A stretch of 64,000 nucleotides of DNA from Apoderus coryli (Eukaryota > Arthropoda > Insecta > Coleoptera > Attelabidae). The notes under the pieces were generated by a model, which worked only from the letters and a program-made list of their open reading frames with translations, was not told where the DNA came from and ran no database searches. Positions 45,901-56,700 of this stretch are shown here, one piece after another (positions within the stretch are counted from its first letter, which is position 1; the number at the start of each line of letters is the position of its first letter). The DNA lies in assembly GCA_911728435.2 (NCBI GenBank), contig OU452210.1, forward strand, positions 7,192,001-7,256,000. The letters are read 5' to 3'. The translations under genes were made by a program, and so were the position numbers.

Positions 45901-47305
45901 ACTAAAGAAAACTGAGATAAGAAATTATTCTATTCCCTACACAATGCATGCTGGCTAGTCTTTAAAACGGAGGCCATTCTTGCAATTTTGTGTTTTGCAG
46001 TAAACGCATCTATAAAAGTAGCCAGATAACTATATCCGCTTAACTCATGAATTAGGAATTATACGAATTCACTTCGCATGACCTTGTCGAGAAGTTTTCA
46101 GCATCCAACAACTATCTAGGGATTACTTCCGATCGCAAGAACGCCGGTTTTTTTTTTTTTGAATGAATATGGTTGTAGGATTCTCTAAAGTAAAATTCTT
46201 ATCACCAGCTGTTGTTTTTGTGTTTGGGCTAAATAATTCCCGTTGGAAGGAACATTTTCAGGAACTACTAAACAGGCACACGAATGTCGACTGACAATGC
46301 AATACTCGATAGATTGCTACATAGACCAACCCAACAACACTTAGCGAGATGTACCTTCCCTGCAAGAACTTGATAAAGCTAATCGACAACTTAAAAACAA
46401 CACACCAGCTGGCTCTGATGGCATATCTCCTGAGCTTTTTACCCAATCGTCTTGTGGCATTCTCGGAAGGGGTGCTTGCCGGAAACACCATGTGGTTTCA
46501 GACCCAACAGGGGTACAGCCGACAGCGTATTTAAATCGTCCTCTATACATAGGTTTTATAGATCTTGTCAAGGCGTTCACCTCCGTTAACCGTGATACGC
46601 GGATGACAATGTCCTGGCTGATACAGAAGAGGATCTTCAATATATAGATACTAAATGCATTTAAAAGCGCATTAATGAATATGGTGGTAGGATTCTCTAA
46701 AGTAAAATTCTTATCCCCAGATGTGATTTGTATTTGGGCTAAGTAATATCATAAAAAAAACGTACATTTACTAAGAGTTCATTAGATTGTCGTTTATATA
46801 ACCTTTAGTCTGTTATATCTACTTACCCGTTTGAGGTGGAGGCCCTTGAGGTTTCGGTAGCTCAACTGTATTAGCTGCAGCTGCGGGATATAATGGAACT
46901 GCTGGAACATTTACCGGGTCATTCTGGTCACTTATGAGATTTCCTATGCCTGCTGGAGGTGCTACAGTTTGTTCGATTTCTTGAGATGCACTGTGGCTAA
47001 ATCCTGTTTTTAATATATTTGAGAACGATGAAAATACTGATGTTGATTTTGTGCTACTAAATTGATCTTCTACTACTTGTATGTTTTGTGAACTTGGACT
47101 TATTTCCAAAAATTGTGGTTGTGTTGATGTTTCCGGTGTTGTAGTAGGTTCAAGGAATGGCGTAGTATTTGTGTTAATAATGTTATCTGAAAATAGTAAA
47201 TGAATGTTTAGTTAGTGGAATAAAAATTGGGTTGGACTTTAAGAATGGCCAAGATAAAATACGAATCATCAAAAAGTGTTAAACACAATATCCGTTCCTA
47301 CCCAT
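39435..47305 (-). CDS. SEC23IP: SEC23-interacting protein / PA-preferring phospholipase A1 homologue
   Basis: Nine exons (47305-47302, 47186-46827, 45197-44737, 44195-44066, 44010-43676, 42421-42274, 42221-41805, 41745-41365, 39979-39435) join in matching phase to 926 codons. Order: Pro/Ser/Thr-rich N-terminus (residues 1-275), WWE-type region (about 282-430, with PVYHHWFYK, RRCSWFYK and TNQWHRK), HGIG at 463-466, lipase GHSLG with nucleophile Ser595, and a DDHD domain (about 650-875; candidate metal/catalytic residues D712, D829, H850, D855). In the family this lipase hydrolyses phosphatidic acid at ER exit sites and, in mammalian SEC23IP, binds the COPII coat through the Pro-rich region. 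The SAM domain that usually sits between lipase and DDHD is absent. The TNQWHR and PSGETIV blocks favour SEC23IP over DDHD1/2. The four-base first exon is the least certain part. Confidence 0.88.
40105..40670 (-). pseudogene. Helitron PIF1-type helicase fragment
   Basis: Read on the minus strand from about 40660: GRTLHSCFKLPVAL, then SIFDEMSMIPRLALELINRV (Walker B-like 'DE.SM'), FGGK, and after a frameshift ETIKYSFKWQS and NVRARPEEREFSEWLLHLGN. These are consecutive helicase blocks of Helitron Rep/Hel proteins. The Walker A block and the Rep nuclease are absent here. It sits in the last intron of SEC23IP in the same orientation as the gene and is interrupted by stops. Confidence 0.8.
40671..41364. 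other. Rest of SEC23IP intron 8
   Basis: The plus-strand frame at 40675-40986 and the minus frame opposite it (FGTGERTRLNDLFDHW...) may be more Helitron or other element debris, but I could not place it. The donor (G|GTTGGT) is at 41364-41363. Confidence 0.35.
41365..41745 (-). CDS. SEC23IP: SEC23IP exon 8 (linker and DDHD N-terminal half)
   Basis: Acceptor TTAATTTCAG. It begins with an acidic linker (ADGNVSESSETN...), then RRISYMMGAIGTGQPQ, ALGSPIGMFVTVRG, FHPYDPVAYRIE (D712) and PHHKGRKRMHL. The linker is only about 30 residues, where vertebrate relatives have a SAM domain. Confidence 0.9.
41805..42221 (-). CDS. SEC23IP: SEC23IP exon 7 (lipase centre)
   Basis: Acceptor CATTTTCAG and donor GACG|GTAAAT. 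It carries the FTNDTILDVLFYTSP block and the serine-lipase motif GHSLG (Ser595 nucleophile) within GGVSLGGHSLGSLILFD. It is separated from exon 8 by a 59-bp intron. Confidence 0.92.
42274..42421 (-). CDS. SEC23IP: SEC23IP exon 6
   Basis: Acceptor CTTGCTCTAG, donor GTTG|GTATGT. It encodes TQLRPRIVKRGLDD and HVLFMVHGIGSVCDL, the start of the alpha/beta-hydrolase part with its HGIG oxyanion-side motif. It was not covered by a long single open frame and was recovered from conservation and splice phase. Confidence 0.88.
42560..43325 (+). pseudogene. LINE endonuclease-to-RT linker fragment in SEC23IP intron 5
   Basis: Plus-strand frames give LNILPGRSGHMLDLMLSHD (the 'G..LDLVLS' end of the APE endonuclease), THVSPLEL, FDFKSAD, PRWFSHDLKSLIFLKKQAHK-like sequence, then YTQSVEDELPGNIDAFWRFV. 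This is the usual order in jockey/CR1-like ORF2 between the endonuclease and reverse transcriptase. It is inserted opposite to the host gene. Confidence 0.7.
43676..44010 (-). CDS. SEC23IP: SEC23IP exon 5 (WWE second part)
   Basis: Acceptor AAAATTTTAG, donor CCT|GTAAGT. It encodes VIPTDGTRYDVN, RRQRIPVYWKG, AEVRRCSWFYK, DSRYTPY and TNQWHRKVELPSGETIV, the conserved core that identifies the SEC23IP branch. Confidence 0.92.
44066..44195 (-). CDS. SEC23IP: SEC23IP exon 4 (WWE first part)
   Basis: Acceptor TTAATTTTAG, donor TCAA|GTAAAT. It encodes QIYRPVYHHWFYKRE and TLWKPFSTNDSLSLEHAF, the first WWE-type strand region. It enters in phase 0 and leaves with one base that completes Asn in exon 5. 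Confidence 0.9.
44466..44604. repeat. Near-perfect palindrome in SEC23IP intron 3
   Basis: Arms of about 62 bp, starting TCTGAAGTAATCTATCGAGG and ending with its complement, meet around a short spacer (AAAATGAAATGAAAAT). The inner parts carry ACGACGTCTACTCCAC. A further single copy of the inner arm (TTTTGTGGAGTAGACGTCG) lies at about 44664-44695, and the outer GATGGATTACTTCA also recurs near 44405. It looks like an element that was copied and inverted locally. Confidence 0.85.
44737..45197 (-). CDS. SEC23IP: SEC23IP exon 3 (Ser/Pro-rich)
   Basis: Acceptor ATGTTTACAG, donor ATG|GTGAGT. It encodes GSVNTYRRSGLKRPTYAQ and repeated FQPI(Q/S)P motifs (YFQPIQPVSPAS, HFKPISPLPPSS, VFQPIQEPLN). The three spaced FxPIxP-like repeats are plausible short interaction sites in the region that binds COPII in relatives. 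Confidence 0.85.
46165..46748. repeat. 75-bp direct repeats flanking a LINE fragment
   Basis: GAATATGGTTGTAGGATTCT...TTTGGGCTAA at about 46165-46235 and GAATATGGTGGTAGGATTCT...TTTGGGCTAA at about 46678-46745 are about 90% identical over some 70 bp. Between them lies the reverse-transcriptase remnant at 46300-46650. Confidence 0.75.
46300..46650 (+). pseudogene. Non-LTR reverse transcriptase N-terminal fragment
   Basis: In one frame: RQLKNNTPAGSDGISPELF (the 'I..LKNNKA.G.DGI..ELLK' opening of LINE RTs), then a short block, then FIDLVKAFTSVNRD (the 'F.D..KAFD.V.R' catalytic block; the second D is T here). About 150 bp that should separate the two are missing. Confidence 0.75.
46827..47186 (-). 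CDS. SEC23IP: SEC23IP exon 2 (N-terminal, low complexity)
   Basis: Acceptor CTATTTTCAG, donor ACGG|GTAAGT. It encodes NTNTTPFLEPTTTPETS, an Ser/Thr-rich middle, then PKPQGPPPQTG. Low-complexity sequence of this kind is usual at the start of SEC23IP. Confidence 0.8.
47302..47305 (-). CDS. SEC23IP: SEC23IP exon 1, tentative start
   Basis: ATGG|GTAGGA on the minus strand gives Met plus one base. That base joins exon 2 in the correct phase to give MDNIIN. The context (A at -3, G at +4) is good. The intron would be 115 bp. If the real start is elsewhere, it would lie further upstream, overlapping the neighbouring gene. Confidence 0.45.
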
Positions 47306-47403
47306 AATTTGTCATGTATTTATAGGTACTACAAAAGATTTGAACAGTTCTTCTGATAGAACATTTTTTAATTAGACACTGTGCAAAATACACGTGATAA
47401 AAA
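47306..47403. promoter_or_regulatory. Shared promoter interval between SEC23IP and the membrane-protein gene
   Basis: Only 98 bp separate the two proposed start codons, which face away from each other. Both 5'UTRs and promoters must lie here or overlap the partner gene. No TATA box is obvious. CACGTG at 47391-47396 is a possible E-box. Confidence 0.4.
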
Positions 47404-47722
47404 ATGTGGAAATATTTTATTTTAGTACTTTGTGTTAATAAATTATATTGTGAAAATATTCCTAAAATTTTAAATGTAGATTTTATAAATAATAACAATA
47501 ATAGTGATTTTGATAATAACATTGCATATAAACGTATTAATAGCATTTTACAAAAAAATAATATGTCATCCAATGAGTTTTTACATGTCTACAACTCAAA
47601 TAAACCAATAGCAATTTTAGTTGATGAAACCGAAAATGATTCCTACTATTTCATCGAAAATCTTTTAACAAATCCGGCAGCAAAATCAATCAATTTGCTG
47701 CTAATGATATTCAATAATTCAG
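47404..47722 (+). CDS. VWA-like membrane protein, exon 1
   Basis: ATG at 47404 is the first in frame and is followed by a signal peptide. The exon includes an Asn-rich stretch and the first VWA strand with IAILVDETEND. The donor CAG|GTAAGT is ideal. Confidence 0.85.
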
Positions 47723-50700
47723 GTAAGTAAGGTAAATTTTATTATAATTCTTTTGTCAAAACCTTAAAGTGCCTACCTTGAAACTCTTAGGATTCAAGGA
47801 TTGGTGAGCTATTAAATTCTGTCTGTATTTTCTATTTTGGAAAATTCATATTAAAATTACCACGATTGTCGTAGATGAAAAATTATCCCAGGAAACTGGA
47901 TTTTGCTTAAGCAATATTGTTTAATTATTTAATGGAGACCTTTAAAAAAGTGATTTACTTACCAAGAACAAGTAGTGATATCCGACTATTACAAATTAGG
48001 GGAACTTATGCTTATATAAAGCTAAGCTTCAAATTTGTCAAAATATATATTTTTTTTGTATTGGAACAGTACCTACTATTAAATTTATGTTTTTTTTTTT
48101 TCCAAAGAATAATAAAATCTGTGTCTCTAGCACACCATTGCAAACCCCCCGTGTGCGCCTTATTACGCCACGCTGATATTTTATGATAGTCGCAAAAAAA
48201 TCTGAAGTTCTTCGAAGTCTCTGAACTGTTCCCACCAATCAAGGTGGAAAAAATCAATTGATATACGAAGTTATTACTGGATGATTATTTTTAACTTTTT
48301 CCAGTACAGACCTATCTCATCTATATTATAAGTCTGATGTTTGTTTAGATCTAATTCCTCTATTACTTGCATCAGCTTTTGCTTCAATGTAAAACAAAAA
48401 CTAGCTAAGGTTGGGAAAACAACTTTTCACCCGGTACCTTTAAAAAGCGTATTCCATACCGTATTTTGAAACGTTGCAGCCAATTAGAACTTTGAATACT
48501 TATACGGACATTGGGATTTTTTTCTCTCTGATGAAAACACTTCTCGACTGTGCTCCATTTTCGGAAATTCGGCAGATTATAATGTAGGTTTTTGTGTGTT
48601 TGCCTCTCTTGTACACATCATTTGCTTTTTATTTTTGATTGAACAAATAGTAGAAGCCTTTGTTACTTTTGACTTCACTGACTGGGTTAGCTGTGCAGAC
48701 AGTGTCTTCACGCCACAGAACTGAGACTTGCCCTTTAATAAAAGACCTCAATTATTATTATTATATAAAGGAATAAGTATATATGTACCACTAACACGTA
48801 CTTCTATACGGAACAAGATAAGTTTAGACCTGCACTTATTGGTATAATACAAAAACAATACTAAAGTACCTAATGACCTGAATGATACTGTCAAATTCAA
48901 TTTATTTCAAAATATCAAAGAAAAACTTTTTAAAAATTCGACGCGCTGTTGTTTTTTTTTCGTTTGCGTGAGCATTCTTGGCACCCATCTTGCGCTGACC
49001 TGTGTCATGTCAAGATGATCTACAGAATCTTAAAAATGGTTGTATGGGATACTCCAACCATTTCTGCAACTTGTTTCTTCTTCAGTAGAGTATTTCCACA
49101 ATAGTTTTTTTGCCGCAGTGGTCACTTCAATAGGCCGAGGGGCGTCTTTGAATAATTCCCTACCATGATTAAAAAGCACATGCCACTTGTAGACCATTGA
49201 TATTCCCCGTAAACCGATGAAATTTCTTCCATTATGCTTTGCACTCTGCTTTCCTTGCTTAGTCAGGAACTTCATAACGGCGCAGTTTTCGATTTTCCAT
49301 TGTCTATAGTTTTCTAGATTGAGTTGCTTGATCGACGATAGTTCAAAGATGAATGACCCGAATAAGATAAAAACTTCCATTCACTTCATTCGGATGAATT
49401 AAATCTAATGGAGGTTATTGCGGAATATTCGATTTAACTGCGAGATGAATAACTTTTTTTCGATTAAAAAAGTCTTAATTTGTTGTTAAAAAAAGCTTTT
49501 GAATGGTCAATTTTGTTTATAAATAAATTACCTAGTAATTCTTTAATAGGTTCCAGGAATTTCTGGCTTTTGGGTGCCTAATGACCCTTTTTGAGAATTT
49601 ATATCCAGGTTCTCCAGAAAGCCTTTATACACAAGCACATGTTCGAGCGAAGAAACTGTGGGAAGGGTGTATAGGAATATCAACAATAATCCATTAAAAA
49701 AACAAACCGCACACAGAACACCCATCTCTATATGAAAAGTTAGGTTATACGTTATACTGGACGATATTGTAGAATGCCATACGTCTCGAGGTAACTCTTC
49801 AAGTCGACTATTTTAGTCGAGTTGTAGCGAATACTTTGTCACGTAGAATTGTAGCGAACAATAGAATTCTATACGACACATAGTCCTGTTGAAAACTGGA
49901 GGTATGATCACTTTACTATGGTTAATTCAATTTGAATGTTTTGGCAGAGTTACTGCCGTTTTTGTTTCGATTTATAAGACAAATTTTCTGTGAGATAGAT
50001 TTAGCTTAAAATTGACAGGTTTTTTATATAAACATTTTGGCAATAAGTATAGCTAAGCAGAATTCATTTACCTGGAATAATGATTAGTTTGAGACAATCA
50101 ACCACTAGCAATTAATATTAATCATAATAAGGATTTATAATTAACAACTATACCTATTTCTTAGGAGTGTCGCAAGTGTTGGGATCCACACAAAATAACA
50201 GAGATCATTTTATGGATTTACTAAAAAATAAAAATGTTGTTTCAACCAAATATTTGGGTCCGACAAATCATTCAAATGGATCCTTGATATTTTTCGCTAT
50301 GTTACATGCAGCTCAAGTTCTACCGAAATATAGCGGAATCCTATTGTTTACTAATAGATTTCCAACCGATGATAATTTGGCACAACTTGCATTTAAAGAA
50401 ATTAAATCAAAAAATATTAGAGTAAGGACACTTGTTTAATAAATCTAACACCTAAAAATTGATACTAAATGTTTTTTGTAGGTATATTTAGCTTGGAGCG
50501 GTAAGAGGAATTTAATTAATCGTTTGCTGAAAGATATTGTAACATATTCTGGTGGGTTAATATTTTCATCGCAACAAAATAATGCAGAGAATCACTATAG
50601 ATTATTTTTAGAAGGTCAAAGGAATGACCTAAATACTGTATGTAGACACCTAGGTTATTATGATACTTCGTGGCATGGAAAATACGAAACAACCTGTGGC

Positions 50701-53700
50701 GCCTATTATTTATTTTTCAATAAAAAGTATCTATTGTCGGGGTCAAAAATTCATATATCTTTGTTTTATGATAAAAAAAAACCTTCATGAATTTAGTCTT
50801 TTTGTTTTTGGAGTTTATTCGGTCCTTAATTTGTGCAACTCAGGACTGGACTTGATATAAAAATTGAATTGAATTTGAAATATGTTATAATATTAGTAGT
50901 TTTCTTTATTTTTTTCTTTGGGTTTTAGGTTCTTGAAAACATGTTTTTTTTACGAAAAGTTACATTTCGCTTGTCTAACATTTATTACAACGTTTCGGAG
51001 ATATTTTATCGCCTTCTTCAGGTCATTCTATTAGTTTTTTTTACAGTTCGTTATTAACATCATTCAATCAACTCAATCAAAAACTAATAGAATGAACTGT
51101 AAAAAAAACTAATAGAATGACCTGAAGAAGGCGATAAACCATGAATAAATAGACAAGCGAAATGTAACTTTTCGCTAAAAATTAAAAAAAAGAAAATTTG
51201 TTTTCAAGAACCTAAAATCCAAAGAAAAAAATTAAAAAAAAATTAAAAGGAAAAATGGTTCAAGAACATAAAAAAAGAAAGAATATTAGTATAGTGTCTC
51301 AAAATTAGCACCTTTTTTCAGTGGACTAAAACAGATTCAAATAAGTGTGTATATTACTTCCAAGTTTTTTTTTAATGTTTCAAATTTAATCTTTCTTAAC
51401 TTTAATTTAATTAATTTATTTCATTTAAATAATTTTTTACGAAGGTTGCTATTTATGTATTGAGAATTGGCAACACTGGTATGGTATTGCCAGGTGAAAT
51501 CTGTCATCGCCATCTTGAAGTTTGACATTTTTGACAGTATACGCACTGAGAACGTTTAGACGTGCGAGCAATATTTGTGTTGTTTACAGTAAGTTTAAAA
51601 GTTCATCTCGGCCAAAAAATGGAATTAAGTCGCGAAAATTTTCTAGCTTTGATTTATTATGACTTTCGACGTGGTCTAACGCAAGAAAGTGCATCAACCA
51701 ACATTTGGCGATAAAGCACCATCTATGGCCACACTGTATGTCGCTGAATTCAAACGTGGCCGAAGTTCGCTCACGGACTAAGTTAAAGATCGGTCGTGGT
51801 GCTGGGAACCATTGATTCATCGAAAATTAATTAAAGAAGAACGTCATGTAACATATCGTAAAATCGGGGTTTAAGTTTAAGCATATATAAGATTTTGCAC
51901 GAACATTTGGATGTTCGTAAGCTATGTGCACGTTGGATTCCACATTTGTGTCAAAAAAGGCTCGAGTCGATTGGTCCCGTAAAATGCTTAAAAAATACAA
52001 CTAATTAAAAATAAACTGTGTGGACAACGATTTTCTTCGCCCGAAGAAACGCCTGAGTTATCACCTTCTGACTGGACAAAGTGCTTTGAAGGGTGGTTTC
52101 GTCGTCTGCAAAACTGTATAGGCCTTTAAGGAGAATATTTTGAAAATCAATAAAAATATTTATGATACAATTAATTCGTCTGTTCTTTCTATTCTCAATA
52201 CATAAATAGTAAAACCCTCTTACGCTATACACTGTTACGTAGTTGATCTAGCATCTAAATTGTCTATTAAAAATTGAATAGACGAATGTTTTACATCGTT
52301 TTTCAATATTCCAAAGTGTATATCATTTAAAAACGTTGGGCTGTAAAGGGAGGCAATATATTTCTCGTTAATATCGCATCGTTTTGGAAATGAGGTTGCC
52401 TAGATGTAGTTCGAAGTCTTGGACTGGACTGGAGGTTTTAGCATATCGCGACTATAGTAAAAAAAACTCGCGTGCAGCACAGTACACGTGATAGAAGTGA
52501 AAACTTCTTTCACGAGAATTTCAAACTACAACAAATTTATTTCTCTTGGTTAAAGTATATATTATTAATATTTTTAATTGACTCATAATTTTCAAACGAA
52601 TCCAAGCATCACGAAGCCCAAGCACAATCTTCTTCCTTATGGCTGACCCTCTCGAATATTTCGTTATTATGTATAAAAAATTGAATTCAATACCTACACC
52701 GGTTGTATCGACTGTATCTCGTATAATACACAATATTTGCCTTGTAAAATAACACCCTAAGTGTAGCTGTGCCTATGCATGCACTCGTTTTCTCTCGCCG
52801 CTATATAGATAATAGTGGTATAGGATATAGTGTGTAGCATACACCACAAATATCTCTATCTCTCTCTCTCTCTCTCATATTTATTATACGCTTCATCTCT
52901 TTTGCGGGACGAAAATATCACTCTCATGCGGTCAAAGAAGTAGTCACTTCAAAATGTTAGAAGTCAACATGACTATGAGTTACATAGCGAAATGACTACC
53001 GTGATTTTTGAGACACTGTGTATTTTAGGCATAATTATATATAGGAGCATTTTCTAGACCCATTATAACTTTATTAGTATTCTGTATTTAGGTCGAAAAG
53101 TATAAATGGGAATAACTATCTGGAATTTTAAAGGCGTCAATTCTTATAATATACAATTTAATCGCTTAAATTATAAAACAACGCGTAAATTTCGAAGCTA
53201 GTGTACTCAACACGAGCCCTTGTTTTATACTAACAGTCCCATAATTTGCTACTTTTTATATTCAATTAGTTTTTTATAGAGAGAGAATGAGAATATGTTA
53301 TGGAGTTATATCAGTGTAATAATAATAAATGTAAGCGATGCTAAAATATTGTGTCAGTAATGTTATTTTATTTTCCATGTCACTAGGTATAAATGTGATC
53401 ATAAAGTATATAATACCAACTATGTTTCAGTCTGTAATTGCAAATATGAAAAACTTAAATGGTAAAAATATTCTAACCTTTCCAATAAATTCTGACGTAA
53501 CAGGAATTCACATAAATATTTACCCTAGTGACACATTAGGCAATATCACAACTCCAAACGGTAATAAAATTGAATTACTAAATAAGAGTATGTCTTTCTA
53601 TAAAACAGTTGTAAATTATTTTTCAGGTGACGTATTTTCAATTGTTGATGTCACAGATTTGGCCACAAATTCATTTAGCGTTGTAGAACACAAACTACGT

Positions 53701-56700
53701 CAAATACATCTGGGCGTAGCGACGCAGAGCGTCGGCTTGTGGCAGCTACAACTTTCCAATACGAATTTCTATAACGTCACAGTGTTTGTTTTTACCAAAA
53801 TAACAACAGATGCACGCATTTATAGGAAGGGTAAATTCTAGATACTAATTTTATTTGATTATGGAAGTGTGATATTAGCAAATTCAATTCCATCCTTGAC
53901 GTACATTATCAAACACACGCATATTAATAAATGCAGCCTAAAACTATTATTTAATTGAACAATGAAAATTTATTTATTCAAGTTTAATAACGTTTCTTTT
54001 TATAGTAATGAGTATGGAATTGATATAGGGTTTTTTTTTAAACTGATCTTTGATAGTCAAGCGGCCATAAAGGCTCTAAGCTCATCAACATCCATATCAA
54101 GAACAATGTGGAATTGTCAAAATAGACTCTCTAATATCGGGGAAGGAATAGTCTGACTCTGGTCTAAAGGTGAATGAAAAGTTCTGAACTTTTGGCAAAA
54201 TTGTCCAGGTTCAGTAAATTCAAATTAGTTCATTAACCCATCGAAATAAAGGGCCAGGGCGTTGTTGGGTATGAGTAGTTCTCATCTGCGATGCCTGGTT
54301 GGACTATACACTGGTCATTGTCGTTTGAATCATCATTTCACGAGGTTGCGTCTCTTGGAAAATTCCGAGTGCCGATTGTGCCTGGAGGATAATGAGATCG
54401 CGGAACATGTAATATGTTCTTCCCCAGCGGTAGCTAGAAACAGATTGGCAATATTTGGTGAAGTAAGCCAGCGAGTCTAAAAGAAAGCCCACCCAGCAAA
54501 ATAAATATGAATAAAAAAGTCAGAAAAACCCAGGAAAACTACGTTTTGGATGGATGAGAAAATCAAAACAATTTCTAAAGATTGAAAAAAAAAAAATAAA
54601 AGGAATCAATTGCCAGTATTTTATGAATATTATTTTGCCCAAATATAGTGTGCCCAATACAATTTTACGTTAAAAAATGGCTTAGGAAATCTATACTAGA
54701 AAACTAAAACAGATTCTTAAGACATCCACGAATATCAGGATCGATAATAATGAATAACAAGTAATCCAAGAATAAATCAACAACGTCTGGTTAATGCAAA
54801 ATTATAAAAAAAATCGCCTAAGAATGGTAAATAAAATGAATGAAATGAAATAAGATCGAGAAAAAAAATATGTAGCGAATAAACTACCACTAAACATACT
54901 AGGACATTTTGTTGCCCTATCCTCTCAAGCAGGAGAGATATCATGTTTAAGAGTGGTTTCAGGAGAACAATGTCTTGGTTATGCAGTGGGTATCTCAATG
55001 ACCGGATCTCAACCCTATTGACAATATAAGGGAAGACGTTGAATGTGGTATTTCGATTAGTATCCCCAACAAATAATGTTTGATACATATCTAATGTTAA
55101 CAAAAGGTTCTGGGTTCGAATCCCAGCTGTAGCAATACTTTTTTTTCTTCTAATTTTTGAATAAAGTAGTTAGTTTGTTACGTTAGTTTATTGGAAATAA
55201 TGCAAATAATACAATTATAATAATTATTATTATTAAAATTCTGTTTCGTTACGCAGGTCATATATTTTTGATTATATTAGAACTTGTCGAGAAAGTTTTG
55301 GGGTGACACAACAACTTCCAAACCTATAGTTATTCTTTTTTCTTTTGTTGAATTGACTAAAAAAGTTCTGTGACTTTTGTTGCACTACACTGACCAAAGT
55401 GTACTGTTTAACGAATTATTTGATATTTAACGTATTTGATGATTGAAAACAATCTTATTTTGCCAAATCTGAAAACGAAGGATTGGTAGTAGAGCGATTT
55501 GTAGAAATTGTTTAGAGATAGATAGAACATCAATCAATGGGAACATTTTTCGTGAATAATTGGCTTAAAAGCCTATAGCTGAAGGAATTTGCTGAAGAAT
55601 TATTAGGATTAAATTTTGGATATAACCAAAACTATGTTTAAGTTAGTACGGAAAAAAATCAACATTGAATATCATACAAAATCAGGCCAAGGTCAATAGA
55701 CGCGGTCTGCTCTTGCTTTAAAATATACGCATGATATAAGGCTATATGGCGTAATTGTAATTTAAATTCGTAGTTCAAGAAAGAAAGTCATGTGTATAGA
55801 ATAAAAAGAGTTGCAGACAACACTAAACTCTGTAACACCCCTGCGTTGATTGAATAGATATTAGAAAAGACCCAACAACAACTATTTGATGAAGAAAACA
55901 TTACTTATGAGACTAGAAAGAAGTCGTCGACGAACATGTATCATTATTTATGTTCAGCCGATAATTTATGGAAATATCCCAGTCTTACATGACAAGTTTC
56001 AAATTGCAACCAGAATAGGATTTAAAAACATACTTAGACATACACAATATAGGTTTATATAATACTAATAGTTTATCCATTAAAGCTCGTAGTTCAGTAA
56101 TTCATTACATAAAATGAAACGCATATCGATATTGATTTAGAGCGATAATTAAAACCGATTATTGCTTTCTATTTATCAATTTATGATAAACAGCATTATT
56201 TAAATTTACAATAACATTATTTGATTTAGGTACTTTGAAATAAAAATTGAATGCGACCTTGTTCCATATAAACTTACATGATAAGTATCAATTTAAAATC
56301 TATTAGAAATTAGAATTACAAATAAAAGTAACGAGTAAATATGATTTCAGAAATTTGTAAAAAAAAAAGGTAATGCCATAAACAACGACAACGTTAAGAT
56401 AAACTTACCGTGGGAGAAATAACAGCCACTATTAAATAATGTTAAATCATTTAAAGTTAAATAGTTAATGTTAATATTACTTGACACAACAAATTAATCC
56501 GCAAAAATAGACTTTGGACCGTGTAGTTTGAGATGCGTCAGTCATTTAATTATAAATAATAATAGAAATAAAATATAACTTGCCGATTTTATATTTAATT
56601 TAATTATTTACGTAAATATTTGATTTATATGAAGTTGATATTACCTAAACATAAATATTTATATTTTCAAATTGCGTGTGTCTTATCGGGAAATTGAGAA

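Larger units (their letters stand above)
45198..46826. other. SEC23IP intron 2
   Basis: It contains a LINE fragment flanked by a direct repeat (46165-46748). The part 45240-46140 is AT-rich, with a GC-richer patch at 45600-45670, and has no recognised exon. Confidence 0.4.
47723..50164. other. Intron 1 of the VWA-like gene
   Basis: It carries a possible LINE 3' tail (48480-48765) and a mariner remnant (48930-49390). The open frames at 47917-48257 are AT-driven. The acceptor is TTTCTTAG at 50164. Confidence 0.45.

Noticed and set aside
50614..50616. Alternative donor for exon 3 of the VWA-like gene
   Set aside because: It would leave one base and put exon 4, which begins in phase 0, out of frame; the site at 50638 keeps the frame.
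55103..55140. tRNA gene suggested by a perfect T-arm (CTGGGTTCGAATCCCAG)
   Set aside because: No acceptor stem, D-arm or anticodon arm lies upstream, and the sequence continues into the repeat family tail, so it is a SINE fragment.
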